Notes: a model not told the origin generated them from the letters alone. A stretch of DNA of 33,385 nt from Alphaproteobacteria bacterium (GCA_029266795.1 JAQSWE010000020.1:1-33385); one strand, 5' to 3'. Positions 20,551 to 29,613 are shown, numbered from the stretch's first letter. Translations and numbers: made by a program.

Positions 20551-21441
20551 TTACGGCTTCGGCCAGCGGCGATGCACCCAGAGCCATTGTTCCGGCTTTT
20601 CCCGGATCCAGCTTTCCAGCAGCAAATTTATATCGGTCAGGATGAGTTTGACGTCGGCATCTTTCCCGCCCGTCACGATCACCGGCAACGGGGGAAAAGC
20701 GGTCAGGCGGAAACGGCATCCCGCGATGCGCTCCACGCGAAACGGATAAAGCGGACAGCTGAATTTCAGGGCGAAATGGGCAATCGCGGGTGCGGTCATG
20801 GCATCATGACCAAAAAACGGAATCGCGACGCCCTCGTTCAGTTTCTGGTCCACCAGCATGCCCACAACGCCGCCGGCACGGAGCAGCGTGACGATGGCGC
20901 GCGCGCCGCCCGGGCCTTTTTCGATGTAACCGGCGCCGCCCAGCGACCGCGCATGCGACAGCAGCTTTTCGACCCACCGGTTGTTGGGCTTCCGGTAAAC
21001 GATATGCAGGTCGAGCCCCGTTTTCTGGCGGAGGATCGGCACTTCCCAATTCGCGGTATGCGCGCTGAATAGGATTGCGGCCTTGCCGTTGTCGCGCGCA
21101 GCCTCGAGATGCTCGATGCCGATGACTTCAGCACCCTTCCAGATATGGTGCAAATGCGGATATTCGGCGATGACGCGGCCGAGATTGTCCCACATGCCGT
21201 TCAGGATAATATTTTTTTCGTCTTGTGTTTTCTCTGGAAAGGCGCGGTCCAGATTGCGTCCCGCGATCTTCGCGCCCTTCAGGTGCGGGCCGGCCTTTGA
21301 CAGCAGATAGCCACCGAGGGATGACGCCTTTTCCATCGGCAGCAGCCAGAAGAAGCCATAGATGATATGCGCGAGCAAACCCTCGACGGCATATCGCACA
21401 TGTCGCAAAAATACGGGTTGCCCGAGGGCACGCGCAGTCAT
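20551..21441 (-). CDS. Lysophospholipid/lauroyl acyltransferase family protein (LpxL/HtrB-like)
   Basis: From ATG at 21441; FSAHTANWEVP (HxxxxWE-type motif), YRKPNNRWVEKLL, LVDQKLNEGVAIPFFG, EQWLWVHRRWP. The track ORF extends further upstream (to 21771), likely spuriously. Confidence 0.92.
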   Translation of the reverse strand: MTARALGQPVFLRHVRYAVEGLLAHIIYGFFWLLPMEKASSLGGYLLSKAGPHLKGAKIAGRNLDRAFPEKTQDEKNIILNGMWDNLGRVIAEYPHLHHIWKGAEVIGIEHLEAARDNGKAAILFSAHTANWEVPILRQKTGLDLHIVYRKPNNRWVEKLLSHARSLGGAGYIEKGPGGARAIVTLLRAGGVVGMLVDQKLNEGVAIPFFGHDAMTAPAIAHFALKFSCPLYPFRVERIAGCRFRLTAFPPLPVIVTGGKDADVKLILTDINLLLESWIREKPEQWLWVHRRWPKP

Positions 21442-21506
21442 TATCAATTCCTCGCGGCTCTCGATGTTGGGGGGCTCAAGCGGATTTAGTATATCAGAAC
21501 AAAGCG

Positions 21507-22319
21507 TTAAGGCGAGGGCGGAAGATAGGGCGGCTTGGTCAGCTTGGGGTTTTTGATCGCGTCGAGCTCTTCGGTCAGCTCTTTTACCTTCACCTGTAGG
21601 TCGCGGATGGCGAACATTTCTTCTTTTACCTCTTCGAGGAGGGCGCGGTTGCCGCGGAAGCCTTCTTTCTTCGCGCCTTCGATCGCCTCGTCGATATTCG
21701 CGCCGTGGCGCTCGACCAGATAGCGCACAACCTGTTTCTTGTCGCGGCTTGCCGCTTCGCGCAAGGCCCATTGCAGGTTTTTTGGGGGCGTGCCGATCGC
21801 CTCCACCAGCAGGGTATAGGCGCGCAACGCACCCTGTTGCAGCGCGGTTTCCGCCAGCCGTTCGGGGTTCTTGATATTGGCGACGCCGCCTTCGATCAGC
21901 CGCTCGACCAGCATCGCCTTGCGCCCGTCATCAATGCCGGAATGCAGCACGTTCGAGATAATATGCGACCAGCCGTCCGATTTGTTGAAATCGATGCCGG
22001 CGTCGAGGAAATGCTCGAAGGTGTCGTAGCGTTTATCGTTGATGGCGTTGCGGAACTGTTTTTCAAGGAAGCTGTCGCGCGCCGCGCGGTCTTCGAAGCC
22101 CCAGCGCGCCCAGTCTTCGTCGCTTGCCTCTTTCGCAAAAAACTTTATCGTCTCCGGCTGCAAGCGCCAGCTGTCATAGCGTCCATAGCCGCGCTTCTCC
22201 AGCTCTTCTAGCTGCTTTAAAATATTCTTGTCTTCATAGCCCAGCCAGTCGCGCAAACGCTCCACGTTGTTTTCGCGCGCGGCCTGAACGAATTCATAGG
22301 AACTGCCGACATACTTCAT
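21507..22319 (-). CDS. Ankyrin-like helical-repeat protein with C-terminal coiled coil and tail
   Basis: 270 aa; ALREAASRDKKQVVRYLVERHGANIDEAIEGAKKEGFRGNRALLEEV...LQVKVKELTEELDAIKNPKLTKPPYLPPSP. Confidence 0.75.
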   Translation of the reverse strand: MKYVGSSYEFVQAARENNVERLRDWLGYEDKNILKQLEELEKRGYGRYDSWRLQPETIKFFAKEASDEDWARWGFEDRAARDSFLEKQFRNAINDKRYDTFEHFLDAGIDFNKSDGWSHIISNVLHSGIDDGRKAMLVERLIEGGVANIKNPERLAETALQQGALRAYTLLVEAIGTPPKNLQWALREAASRDKKQVVRYLVERHGANIDEAIEGAKKEGFRGNRALLEEVKEEMFAIRDLQVKVKELTEELDAIKNPKLTKPPYLPPSP

Positions 22320-22870
22320 CTGCGGTCCGGCTCCGGCTGCTGCAGCATGAACGGCGGCGACCTGTCGATCAGGCCTTTCGTGGCGAAGAAGGCGACGACA
22401 TCGCGGAGATTGGCGCGGTTGGCAAAAGCGACGGCGCGCTCGGGAAAGGTCATGTTGCTGTGCCCTTGCTCCAGCATCTGCGCAATATAACGCAGCCTGT
22501 CCGAATCTTCGATGGGCGACAGGACGACACGCAGCATCGCTTCGGTGCCGTGCCGGCCGTTGAAATGATTTTTTTCTTTACGGATGATAACGTCCAGCGC
22601 CGGGATGTTCCGGGCTTCGAGCAGGCGCGACAGCACATGAAGGAACGGCGTGCCCTCGTCGATATCTTTCTCGTTGGCGGCGCCGTTTTTTCCCGTCAGC
22701 ACCGCCGCCATTTGCGGCGTCAGGGCGGCGGCAAGTTTTTCGTCCAGCAGTTCCGACAATTTGTAGCCCTTCACCTCGCGCGCCAGCCGTTCGGCGACCA
22801 GCACATCGTCCTTCAGAATGGCGTCGCGCAGCTTGCCTGCGGCGGTCTGGAAAACGCCTTTCATGCTCAT
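22316..22870 (-). CDS. Ankyrin-like helical-repeat protein, short paralogue
   Basis: 184 aa; ATGA overlaps at both ends; ...ARNIPALDVIIRKEKNHFNGRHGTEAMLRVVLSPIEDSDRLRYIAQMLEQGHSNM. Confidence 0.7.
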   Translation of the reverse strand: MSMKGVFQTAAGKLRDAILKDDVLVAERLAREVKGYKLSELLDEKLAAALTPQMAAVLTGKNGAANEKDIDEGTPFLHVLSRLLEARNIPALDVIIRKEKNHFNGRHGTEAMLRVVLSPIEDSDRLRYIAQMLEQGHSNMTFPERAVAFANRANLRDVVAFFATKGLIDRSPPFMLQQPEPDRR

Positions 22871-23709
22871 GGCGACGGGTTCCGCAGCACAGGCTTGTTC
22901 AGCGACGTATCCGGCTGCAGCTTCGCCAGCTTTTCCGTCAGCTCCCGCACGGTGTCCTGCAGCGACCCCACTTCGGCGGTCAGGGTTTCAACTGTGCGGA
23001 GCGCGGGCGCGGCAGGCAGCTTCTTTTTCAAATCCCCGAGGAATTCGAAAACATCCTTGTTACCCAGCGCCATTTCCGTCGAAATCGCAAGGTCGATATC
23101 CGCGCCATGGCGCGTTACTAAATGCAGTGCCATGTCCGTTGATTGGCCGCGCGCAGCGCCGCGCAGCAGTTGCTCGTTGTTCTTGTGCAAGTCAAGGCCG
23201 ATGGCGGCGAACAGGTCGACCGCTTCAGTAAATTTTTTATCTACCGCTATTTGCAACGATTTGTCCGTATCCTGCATCCCGTCATAGCCCTTGGCGAGCA
23301 TTTGTTTCATCATGCGCAGCTTCACATCGTCGGGAAACGCGCTTGCGATCACGATCCCCAGAAACCAGCTGCCCGTTTTCTGGTTAAAATCCGTGCCCCC
23401 CCTCTCCATCAGCATTTCGGCAATCTCCAACCGGTTACGGCGGATTGCGTCGCCGAGCATGGAATCGAGGATCGTCTGTTTCGAGCCCGGTTTCATCTCC
23501 CAGCGGCCCAGTACCGTGTCATCGAGCTTTTCGATCAGCAGCCCCGCCATGCGGGGCGTTATGTCGGCCACGTACTCGCCGCGCAGTAGTTCTATAAAAA
23601 AGTCGTAACTCTTTTTCTGCATCAGCTGCTCCATGCGCGGCAGGTCGTCGGTTTTCACCGTTTCGCGGAAGGCGTCTGATTTGGACTGGAAGATGCGGGA
23701 CAGTTTCAT
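22867..23709 (-). CDS. Ankyrin-like helical-repeat protein with C-terminal coiled coil and tail
   Basis: From MKLSRIFQSKSDAFRE at 23709 (ORF open to 23763); AIRRNRLEIAEMLMERGGTDFNQ, AARGQSTDMALHLVTRHGADIDLAIS...LTEKLAKLQPDTSLNKPVLRNPSP. Confidence 0.75.
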   Translation of the reverse strand: MKLSRIFQSKSDAFRETVKTDDLPRMEQLMQKKSYDFFIELLRGEYVADITPRMAGLLIEKLDDTVLGRWEMKPGSKQTILDSMLGDAIRRNRLEIAEMLMERGGTDFNQKTGSWFLGIVIASAFPDDVKLRMMKQMLAKGYDGMQDTDKSLQIAVDKKFTEAVDLFAAIGLDLHKNNEQLLRGAARGQSTDMALHLVTRHGADIDLAISTEMALGNKDVFEFLGDLKKKLPAAPALRTVETLTAEVGSLQDTVRELTEKLAKLQPDTSLNKPVLRNPSP

Positions 23710-23795
23710 GGCAAAACCAAAGGATCGGTTGGCGAAGGGAAGATGCCCTTGAGCGCCTGCCAAAACTTACGCCGGATGGGTGGATTATGTCAACT

Positions 23796-24506
23796 TTAAA
23801 GCTGAAACGGCTTATGCGGTTTTGCGTCGTTTTTAGGGGTGCTTTGCGGGGTGACCGTCAAGACGAAATCGCGCAGCAATTCCAATGCCTTGGGGCTGGC
23901 ATCATGCTTCTGGCCAGTGATGATTTCGGCCTCGGCCCTGAATTGCTGTTCCTTTAGAACGGTTTGGAACCACACCGCATGGGGCGCGCCGGAATAGTGC
24001 TGGTTTTCCAGCTCCCCCGCCACCAGCTTGACCGGCGGTTTTGATTTCACCTCGGCAAGGTCGAGCGCGCCGCCCGAAATGGCGAAGACGCCGGCGACTT
24101 CCGTTTCGCGGGAGAGGCCCGTATAAACCGCCATCGTGCCGCCCTGCGAAAAGCCCGCGATGACGACGCGGTTTTCCGGCAGGCCCGCTTCCGCCGCGAT
24201 TTTCGTGATGTAATCGTTGAGCTCAGCTGCGGTCGCCGGCGCGCGTTCCTGCGCAGTGCGTCGCAACAGGCCAATATCATCCTGCCGGTCGATCACGTCG
24301 CGCAGTTCGAACCAGCTGTGGTTGTTGAAGCCCATCTGCACGGGCGCATCGGGGAAATGCAGTTTCGCATTCGGCAGCATCGGCCCGAGGATGTCGCCGA
24401 CATACTGGCGCATCAGGTCGCCCGACGAGCCGTAGCCATGCATAAACACAACCAAAGTCTCGGGTTTCTTGCCGCTTTCGGGATCGCGCGAATAATCCTG
24501 AATCAT
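23796..24506 (-). CDS. Phospholipase/carboxylesterase family alpha/beta hydrolase
   Basis: 236 aa; LVVFMHGYGSSGDLM, VVIAGFSQGGTMAVYTGLS nucleophile elbow, QKHDAS. Confidence 0.88.
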   Translation of the reverse strand: MIQDYSRDPESGKKPETLVVFMHGYGSSGDLMRQYVGDILGPMLPNAKLHFPDAPVQMGFNNHSWFELRDVIDRQDDIGLLRRTAQERAPATAAELNDYITKIAAEAGLPENRVVIAGFSQGGTMAVYTGLSRETEVAGVFAISGGALDLAEVKSKPPVKLVAGELENQHYSGAPHAVWFQTVLKEQQFRAEAEIITGQKHDASPKALELLRDFVLTVTPQSTPKNDAKPHKPFQL

Positions 24507-24582
24507 GAACGCCCGTTGCCTAAATTGCTGAAAACAGGCACTACTTTATAATATTATGATAATTAAGTCAAGCGTCTGGATA

Positions 24583-25218
24583 TTATCCCAAAGGACGGGT
24601 ATTGCCCATCTGCGCCTGCGCCTTCTGCTGCATGGCCTGCGATTCCATGATCGCGCGGCGGAATTCGATGGGGGTTTCGATGGGCGGCAGAACGACCTCG
24701 CCCACGCCCATGCCGCGGATGACGACGTTGCCATAGCCGAAGATACGGCCCAGCACGCCCTGGCGAACCGACACACCCTCGATCCGGTCGATGTTCAGCT
24801 CACCCACGTTGCGGGCGATGAGGCCTTTTTTGTAGACGAGGCGCTCCGACGTGACCGCGATTTCGGTTGTCGCCTTCACGATCATCATATGCGCGAAGAA
24901 ATAAAGGCCGAGCAGGAACATGCCGAGGATGCTGAAGCGGATCAGCGGGTGCAGCGCCCAGAGGATTTTCAGGTAGCCGCCTTTTTTCGCGACGATCTGG
25001 TTCCAGGCCATGTCGTACATCTGCTTTTCCATGTCGGGCGGATACAGCGCGCGCATTTCCTGCGACACCACCCACCAGATCGCGACATAGCCGACCGCGA
25101 TGCCGAGCGCGAGGCCGAACATGATCCAGCCGATCGCCTGCAGCGTGTACATCCAGTGGAAGCGCGCCCCCATCAGGATTTCTTCTTTCGGGCCGAGTGA
25201 CTGCTGGACGTAAAGCAT
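24583..25218 (-). CDS. PH domain-containing membrane protein (bPH2/YdbT-like)
   Basis: 211 aa; two TM regions then TTEIAVTSERLVYKKGLIARNVGELNIDRIEGVSVRQGVLGRIFGYGNVVIRGMG. Confidence 0.9.
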   Translation of the reverse strand: MLYVQQSLGPKEEILMGARFHWMYTLQAIGWIMFGLALGIAVGYVAIWWVVSQEMRALYPPDMEKQMYDMAWNQIVAKKGGYLKILWALHPLIRFSILGMFLLGLYFFAHMMIVKATTEIAVTSERLVYKKGLIARNVGELNIDRIEGVSVRQGVLGRIFGYGNVVIRGMGVGEVVLPPIETPIEFRRAIMESQAMQQKAQAQMGNTRPLG

Positions 25219-25261
25219 GTGACTTCCTTAACCGTTCGACCCTATCTTAACCAAGGCCGTC

Positions 25262-26344
25262 TTAATCGCCAAGGCAAATGCCGAGCATGCGCGCGGTATG
25301 CACCAGCGGGCCTTTCACATCGACCTGCTGGTAGGACGCAATCGCGTCCTGAATCGGCACATCGATCACGCCGCGGTTCGACCAGGCGACCATTCTGTCA
25401 AATTTGCCTTCCGCAACCAGTTCAACCGCGCGCACGCCGAACGCTGCCGCCACAAGACGGTCGGACGGAATGGGCGGCGCGCCGCGCTGGACGTGGCCGA
25501 GGACGGTCACGCGTGTTTCGAAGCCCGTGAGTTCCGCAATTTGCTCGCCGATATGGTAGCCGATGCCGCCGAAGCGTTTTTCGCCGCCCTTGTATTCCAT
25601 CTGCTTGGCGCCGCCTTCAATCGTTTTCACGGCTTCAGAGACAACGACGAGCGCGAAGTTGCGCTGTTCGGTGTCGCGCACCTTGATGATCTTCTCGGCG
25701 ACTTTTTTGATGTCGTAGGGAATTTCGGGGATGAGAATCACATCAGCGCCGCCCGCGATGCCTGTGGAAATGGCGATATTGCCCGCGTCGCGGCCCATCA
25801 CTTCCAGCACCATCACGCGATCATGCGACGCGGCGGTCGGCTGCAAACGGTCCAGTGCTTCTGTTGCGACATAGAGCGCGGTTTCAAAGCCCACCGACAT
25901 TTCCGTCATGCCGACATCGTTGTCGATTGTTTTCGGCACACAGACGAGGCCGAATTTTCCGCGCTGCGCCAGCGTGCGCAAAATCGCCATCGAGCCGTCG
26001 CCGCCGATGCCGATCACGGCTTCGAGGCCCAGCTGCTGGATGCCGTCAATGATTTCGCCGGTGCGGTCTTTTTCCGTGCCGTCTTCCATCGGGAATTTAA
26101 ACGGGTTGCCCTTGTTCGTAGTGCCAAGGATCGTGCCGCCCTGGCGCATCACGGTGGTGTCGAACATCGCGCGGTTCAGCACCTTGTAACGCAAGGGACG
26201 GTCGAGCAGGCCGGCCGTGCCGTCTTCCAGCCCGATCACTTCCCAGCCCTTTTCCGCCGCCGCGTGGACCGCCGCGCGAATAACCGCGTTGAGTCCCGCG
26301 CAATCCCCGCCCGAAGTCAGGATGCCGATGCGTTTCTTTCCCAT
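25262..26344 (-). CDS. pfkA: 6-phosphofructokinase
   Basis: 360 aa; ILTSGGDCAGLNAVIRA, IGIGGDGSMAI, PKTIDNDV, EVMGRDAG, LGHVQRGAPPIPSDR. Confidence 0.95.
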   Translation of the reverse strand: MGKKRIGILTSGGDCAGLNAVIRAAVHAAAEKGWEVIGLEDGTAGLLDRPLRYKVLNRAMFDTTVMRQGGTILGTTNKGNPFKFPMEDGTEKDRTGEIIDGIQQLGLEAVIGIGGDGSMAILRTLAQRGKFGLVCVPKTIDNDVGMTEMSVGFETALYVATEALDRLQPTAASHDRVMVLEVMGRDAGNIAISTGIAGGADVILIPEIPYDIKKVAEKIIKVRDTEQRNFALVVVSEAVKTIEGGAKQMEYKGGEKRFGGIGYHIGEQIAELTGFETRVTVLGHVQRGAPPIPSDRLVAAAFGVRAVELVAEGKFDRMVAWSNRGVIDVPIQDAIASYQQVDVKGPLVHTARMLGICLGD

Positions 26345-26530
26345 ATTATATTTCCCTTAACGATTATGCCGTATATTTATTAGAGCGCCCCGTTGAATCG
26401 AACGGCTTTTTGCCATGAGAGTCGGGCTTGGCGCATTGCAACAAATAAAGCTTAAAAAAACAAGGGTTTCCTGATAATATATTTGTGCCTTATAACAAGG
26501 CCGACGAAAAAAAGGACTGTTACGGATCCG

Positions 26531-26737
26531 ATGCTGCAAGAAGACGAAAAAGACATCCAGAAAATGATGCACGAGCTCAAGACCGAGCACCGTGACCTCG
26601 ACATTATCCTCCAGCAGCTGAGCAACGCCACGCCCATCGACTTCCTGCGCCTTCAGCGCCTGAAAAAACGGAAACTGTTTTTGAAGGATTCGATCTCGAA
26701 GCTCGAGAGCATGCTGCTGCCGGATATTATCGCTTAA
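26531..26737 (+). CDS. DUF465 (YdcH-like) family protein
   Basis: MLQEDEKDIQKMMHELKTEHRDLDIILQQLSNATPIDFLRLQRLKKRKLFLKDSISKLESMLLPDIIA. Confidence 0.88.
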   Translation: MLQEDEKDIQKMMHELKTEHRDLDIILQQLSNATPIDFLRLQRLKKRKLFLKDSISKLESMLLPDIIA

Positions 26738-26750
26738 TTTTCATAAATAA

Positions 26751-26844
26751 TTGTCATTCTGAGCGAAGCGAAGAATCTCCCTTCGCGGGCGAGCACCGGA
26801 TTGCCTCGCGTCAGGGGGATTCTTCGCTCCGCTCAGAATGACAA
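26751..26844. repeat. Palindromic repeat with 31-nt inverted arms (TTGTCATTCTGAGCGAAGCGAAGAATC...)
   Basis: Arms 26751-26781 and 26814-26844 are reverse complements with 2 mismatches. Confidence 0.85.
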
Positions 26845-26880
26845 CTCTTTTCTCTCCCTCCCCTATTCCGCCACTTCACC

Positions 26881-26984
26881 ATGCCGGACTTGTTCCGGCA
26901 TCCAAAAGCGCGTCCGCGCGTCATATAAGTTTTGAGTCACTTGACGGCTGGACAGCCTTTTGGACCCCGCAACAAGCGCGGGGG
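26881..26984. repeat. Second, composite palindromic repeat (hairpins ATGCCGGA-cttgt-TCCGGCAT and CCCCGC-N7-GCGGGG flanking a TCCAAAAG/CTTTTGGA pair)
   Basis: Perfect inverted repeats at 26881-26901, 26901-26908/26957-26964 and 26965-26983. Confidence 0.75.
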
Positions 26985-26999
26985 GGCAGACGAGTTTTA

Positions 27000-27444
27000 T
27001 TATTTTCTCGAAGCTGTTGGCAGGCTTATCGTGTCGAGGGTGAGCCTATCCCCCGGTTCGATCGTGTAGACGGGAAGGTAAAGGTTTTTCGGAGCCGGAC
27101 CGTTACGTACACGCCCCGATTTATCGTAACTGGAACCGCAGCGTGGACACTGCCAACCACCCCATTTTCCGCGAGGGAAGTTTGCGTGTTCAAACATAAG
27201 TGGACAGTCATTAAGCGTACACATCCCGTTCACGACGAGCCATTCAGACAAAACTAATCCGTGCACCAGCTTTAATGTTTTTGAGATCAATATTGGTTAT
27301 GCCGCGACCCCACACATCCGCCGCCGGATTCATGCTGTTGATCATCACCAGTCCGGACGTGCCAACCGCAATCGCGCCCATTGCATAGGCGGTGTAGGTG
27401 AGGAAGCTGCGGCGGTTTTGGGGTTGGGCGTGGTCCATGACCAA
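27000..27444 (-). pseudogene. Decayed Rieske iron-sulfur protein (ubiquinol-cytochrome c reductase, petA-like)
   Basis: N-terminal frame [65 protein letters not shown] different frame follows: [61 protein letters not shown]. The usual segment between them is missing. Confidence 0.82.
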
Positions 27445-27567
27445 TCCTCGTAAAATTAATTAGTAAATTCAATTCAATAGTATCGGCGTGCTAGCTCACA
27501 TCGCGTAAAACTTGACATAACCACCCATTCCGCTACCCTGCCCCCGTATTCAAACGAGGGTTTTTTC

Positions 27568-28545
27568 ATGCCGTTCTATCTCGGCGTTGCGCAGCGCGAT
27601 GTGGTTGCATCCATTCACGATAATCTTGCCCTGCTGGAGACATATTCGGTGGGTCCGGCGGTGCAGGCGCAAATCGATGCGTTGCGCGCGGTTGACCCTG
27701 CCACCGGCACATCGAAACTGGGCGCGATTGCGGCGGCGCTCGACGATATGTCGCTGATCCATGCGGTAAAAAATTCGGGCGTGACGGATGTGTTTGGCGC
27801 CGTTGCGGAAGTGCTGCATTTCCACGCGCAGGCGAACACCGATAACAAAGGCACGGCGCTGTGGCAGTCGCTGATGAGCTGGAACGGGCTCGGCAATGGC
27901 CGCACGCTCAGCTATGGCGACACCGATGCGGAATGCGACAGCTGGCTGGCCGTGAACCGCGCGAAGCTGATCCCGATGACGCAGGAGAACCTCGATAAAA
28001 TCCACACCATCGCCCATGTGACGTCACAGAAGCAGGACGCGATTAACAACGCCATGGTCGTGATGACGTCGATGGTGTCCGTCCATCACACGGGCGGCGA
28101 TGTCGATAACATGAAGCATTTGTTCCTGAAACTCGACCTTCATGAGCGCCATATCGTGAACAAGACCTTTGCCGCGATCACGCAGGAAAACGCGCCGCAC
28201 ATCCACGCCCCCGGACCCTATGCGCTTTATGGCGTCGTGATCGACGACATGACATCGGGCAAGATCGGCTGGGGCGACGAGAGCCTGCAGCCGCTGGTGG
28301 AGCGCACCTCTGCCGCGCTGCAGCCGTATCAATCGACCGGCGAGGTGCAGCGTTTCATGGTCGGCCGCATCACGCCGCCGGAAGCAGCCGAGCAGCTGGA
28401 AGGTTTCCTGATCGTATCCACCCGCCGCGCGGGGCAGGCTGTTGCGAACGCTCTGCCGGAATTCCGCGTCGTCGACCGCGACGGCGTCACCCTGCCCGCA
28501 CAATCATCACCGCACCCGAAACCGGGCAGCCGCTTTTCAATTTAA
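27568..28545 (+). CDS. Hypothetical protein
   Basis: 325 aa ORF with good coding character; His-containing helical segments (VSVHHTGGDVDNMKHLFLKLDLHERHIVNKTF); no family recognised. Confidence 0.75.
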   Translation: MPFYLGVAQRDVVASIHDNLALLETYSVGPAVQAQIDALRAVDPATGTSKLGAIAAALDDMSLIHAVKNSGVTDVFGAVAEVLHFHAQANTDNKGTALWQSLMSWNGLGNGRTLSYGDTDAECDSWLAVNRAKLIPMTQENLDKIHTIAHVTSQKQDAINNAMVVMTSMVSVHHTGGDVDNMKHLFLKLDLHERHIVNKTFAAITQENAPHIHAPGPYALYGVVIDDMTSGKIGWGDESLQPLVERTSAALQPYQSTGEVQRFMVGRITPPEAAEQLEGFLIVSTRRAGQAVANALPEFRVVDRDGVTLPAQSSPHPKPGSRFSI

Positions 28546-28557
28546 GGAGAATAAAAA

Positions 28558-29055
28558 ATGACCGCCAAGAAACTTGATATCGGCTTCCAGCGCACGCTGG
28601 ATACCATTTCCCTCAGCGACGCTTTCCGCCGCCATGCCGGATACGGCGAGCCGCTGCTGGTGAAGGAAATGGTCAAGGAAGCGCGCCGCTTTGCCGCATT
28701 GGCGACATGGTACGATCCGGGCGAAAAATTCCGCCATGAAGACCTGAAGAAATCCTTCGCCGCCATCGTCACGCGCATGGCCGATCTGGGCAAGAAACTG
28801 GGCGCTGATAATATCGTGCTGCCCGTCAGCGGCGATCCGCGCAGTTCCTTCGCCCAGTTCTTTGAACAAAAAGTCCTGCCCGAATTGAAACTGCCCGTTG
28901 CCGTCAGCCTGCAAAAGGCCGAATACAAAACCGACCTGACGCGCCTTGGCAAGATCGACCATCGCATCAAGACCGCGATCGATAAAGGCGTGCGCGGCAT
29001 GGCCGATATCAACAGCAACCTGAAATACAAATGGGACCGCAACCCCGGCCGCTAA
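28558..29055 (+). CDS. Hypothetical protein
   Basis: 165 aa; 12-nt spacing to the upstream gene with RBS AAGGAG; no family recognised. Confidence 0.75.
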   Translation: MTAKKLDIGFQRTLDTISLSDAFRRHAGYGEPLLVKEMVKEARRFAALATWYDPGEKFRHEDLKKSFAAIVTRMADLGKKLGADNIVLPVSGDPRSSFAQFFEQKVLPELKLPVAVSLQKAEYKTDLTRLGKIDHRIKTAIDKGVRGMADINSNLKYKWDRNPGR

Positions 29056-29070
29056 AAGGAAACTTAAGCC

Positions 29071-29613
29071 TTGTTACGCCGCATCGCATATCTTTGCCTC
29101 ATATTGCCGCTGCTCGGCGCTTGCGCGCAGGCCATCGGGCCGGAGGCGACGACCGACAAGATGCGCGGCGATACTTCGATGACTTACGTCTTCAAGAATG
29201 ACGTGCAATTGCTGCCCCGCACGCGGATCAGCGGTGCGGTATTGCAGGAAGGACAGCATTACCGCGCGCGCGGGCTGCTGGAAATCGACGGCGATGTACC
29301 GCCGCACGGGTCGCTCACCGTCACGGACGGCAAGTTGGTGGTGACCGGCAATGTCGCCCGCAACAGCCGCATTACCGTCATGCAGGATGTGGATACCTTC
29401 GAGGAATTCCGCAACGTGCCATGTAATGCGCCGCTGGAAACCACCGTCTGCCATGAAAAGGTCGAGGTTGTGCGCCGCAAGTTCAGCGACGGCGACCCTG
29501 CCGTCGATATTCGCGGCGCGCTGGGGACGGATGCGAAAATCATCACCAACGGGGCGGTCTACGTCTCGGGCCGCCGCTTCGAACATCCCGGCTACGTCGC
29601 CACCCTCCCGTAA
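29071..29613 (+). CDS. Putative lipoprotein with beta-solenoid-like repeats (TTG start)
   Basis: MLRRIAYLCLILPLLGACAQAIGPEA lipobox LGAC; LTVTDGKLVVTGNVARNSRITV; paralogous to the next gene. Confidence 0.78.
   Translation: MLRRIAYLCLILPLLGACAQAIGPEATTDKMRGDTSMTYVFKNDVQLLPRTRISGAVLQEGQHYRARGLLEIDGDVPPHGSLTVTDGKLVVTGNVARNSRITVMQDVDTFEEFRNVPCNAPLETTVCHEKVEVVRRKFSDGDPAVDIRGALGTDAKIITNGAVYVSGRRFEHPGYVATLP

Noticed and set aside
21507-23709. Toxin-antitoxin or phage-defence interpretation of the ankyrin-like operon
   Set aside because: No nuclease, NTPase, HTH or other defence-associated domain recognisable; left as an uncharacterised operon
26751-26984. CRISPR-like repeat structure
   Set aside because: Inverted palindromes only, no direct repeats with regular spacers
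26838-27257. 139-aa plus-strand ORF across the repeat region
   Set aside because: Runs through palindromic repeats and antisense to the Rieske relic; not a credible gene
27512-27539. Promoter TTGACA...TACCCT upstream of the 27568 gene
   Set aside because: Good -35 but poor -10 match; too weak to list as a feature
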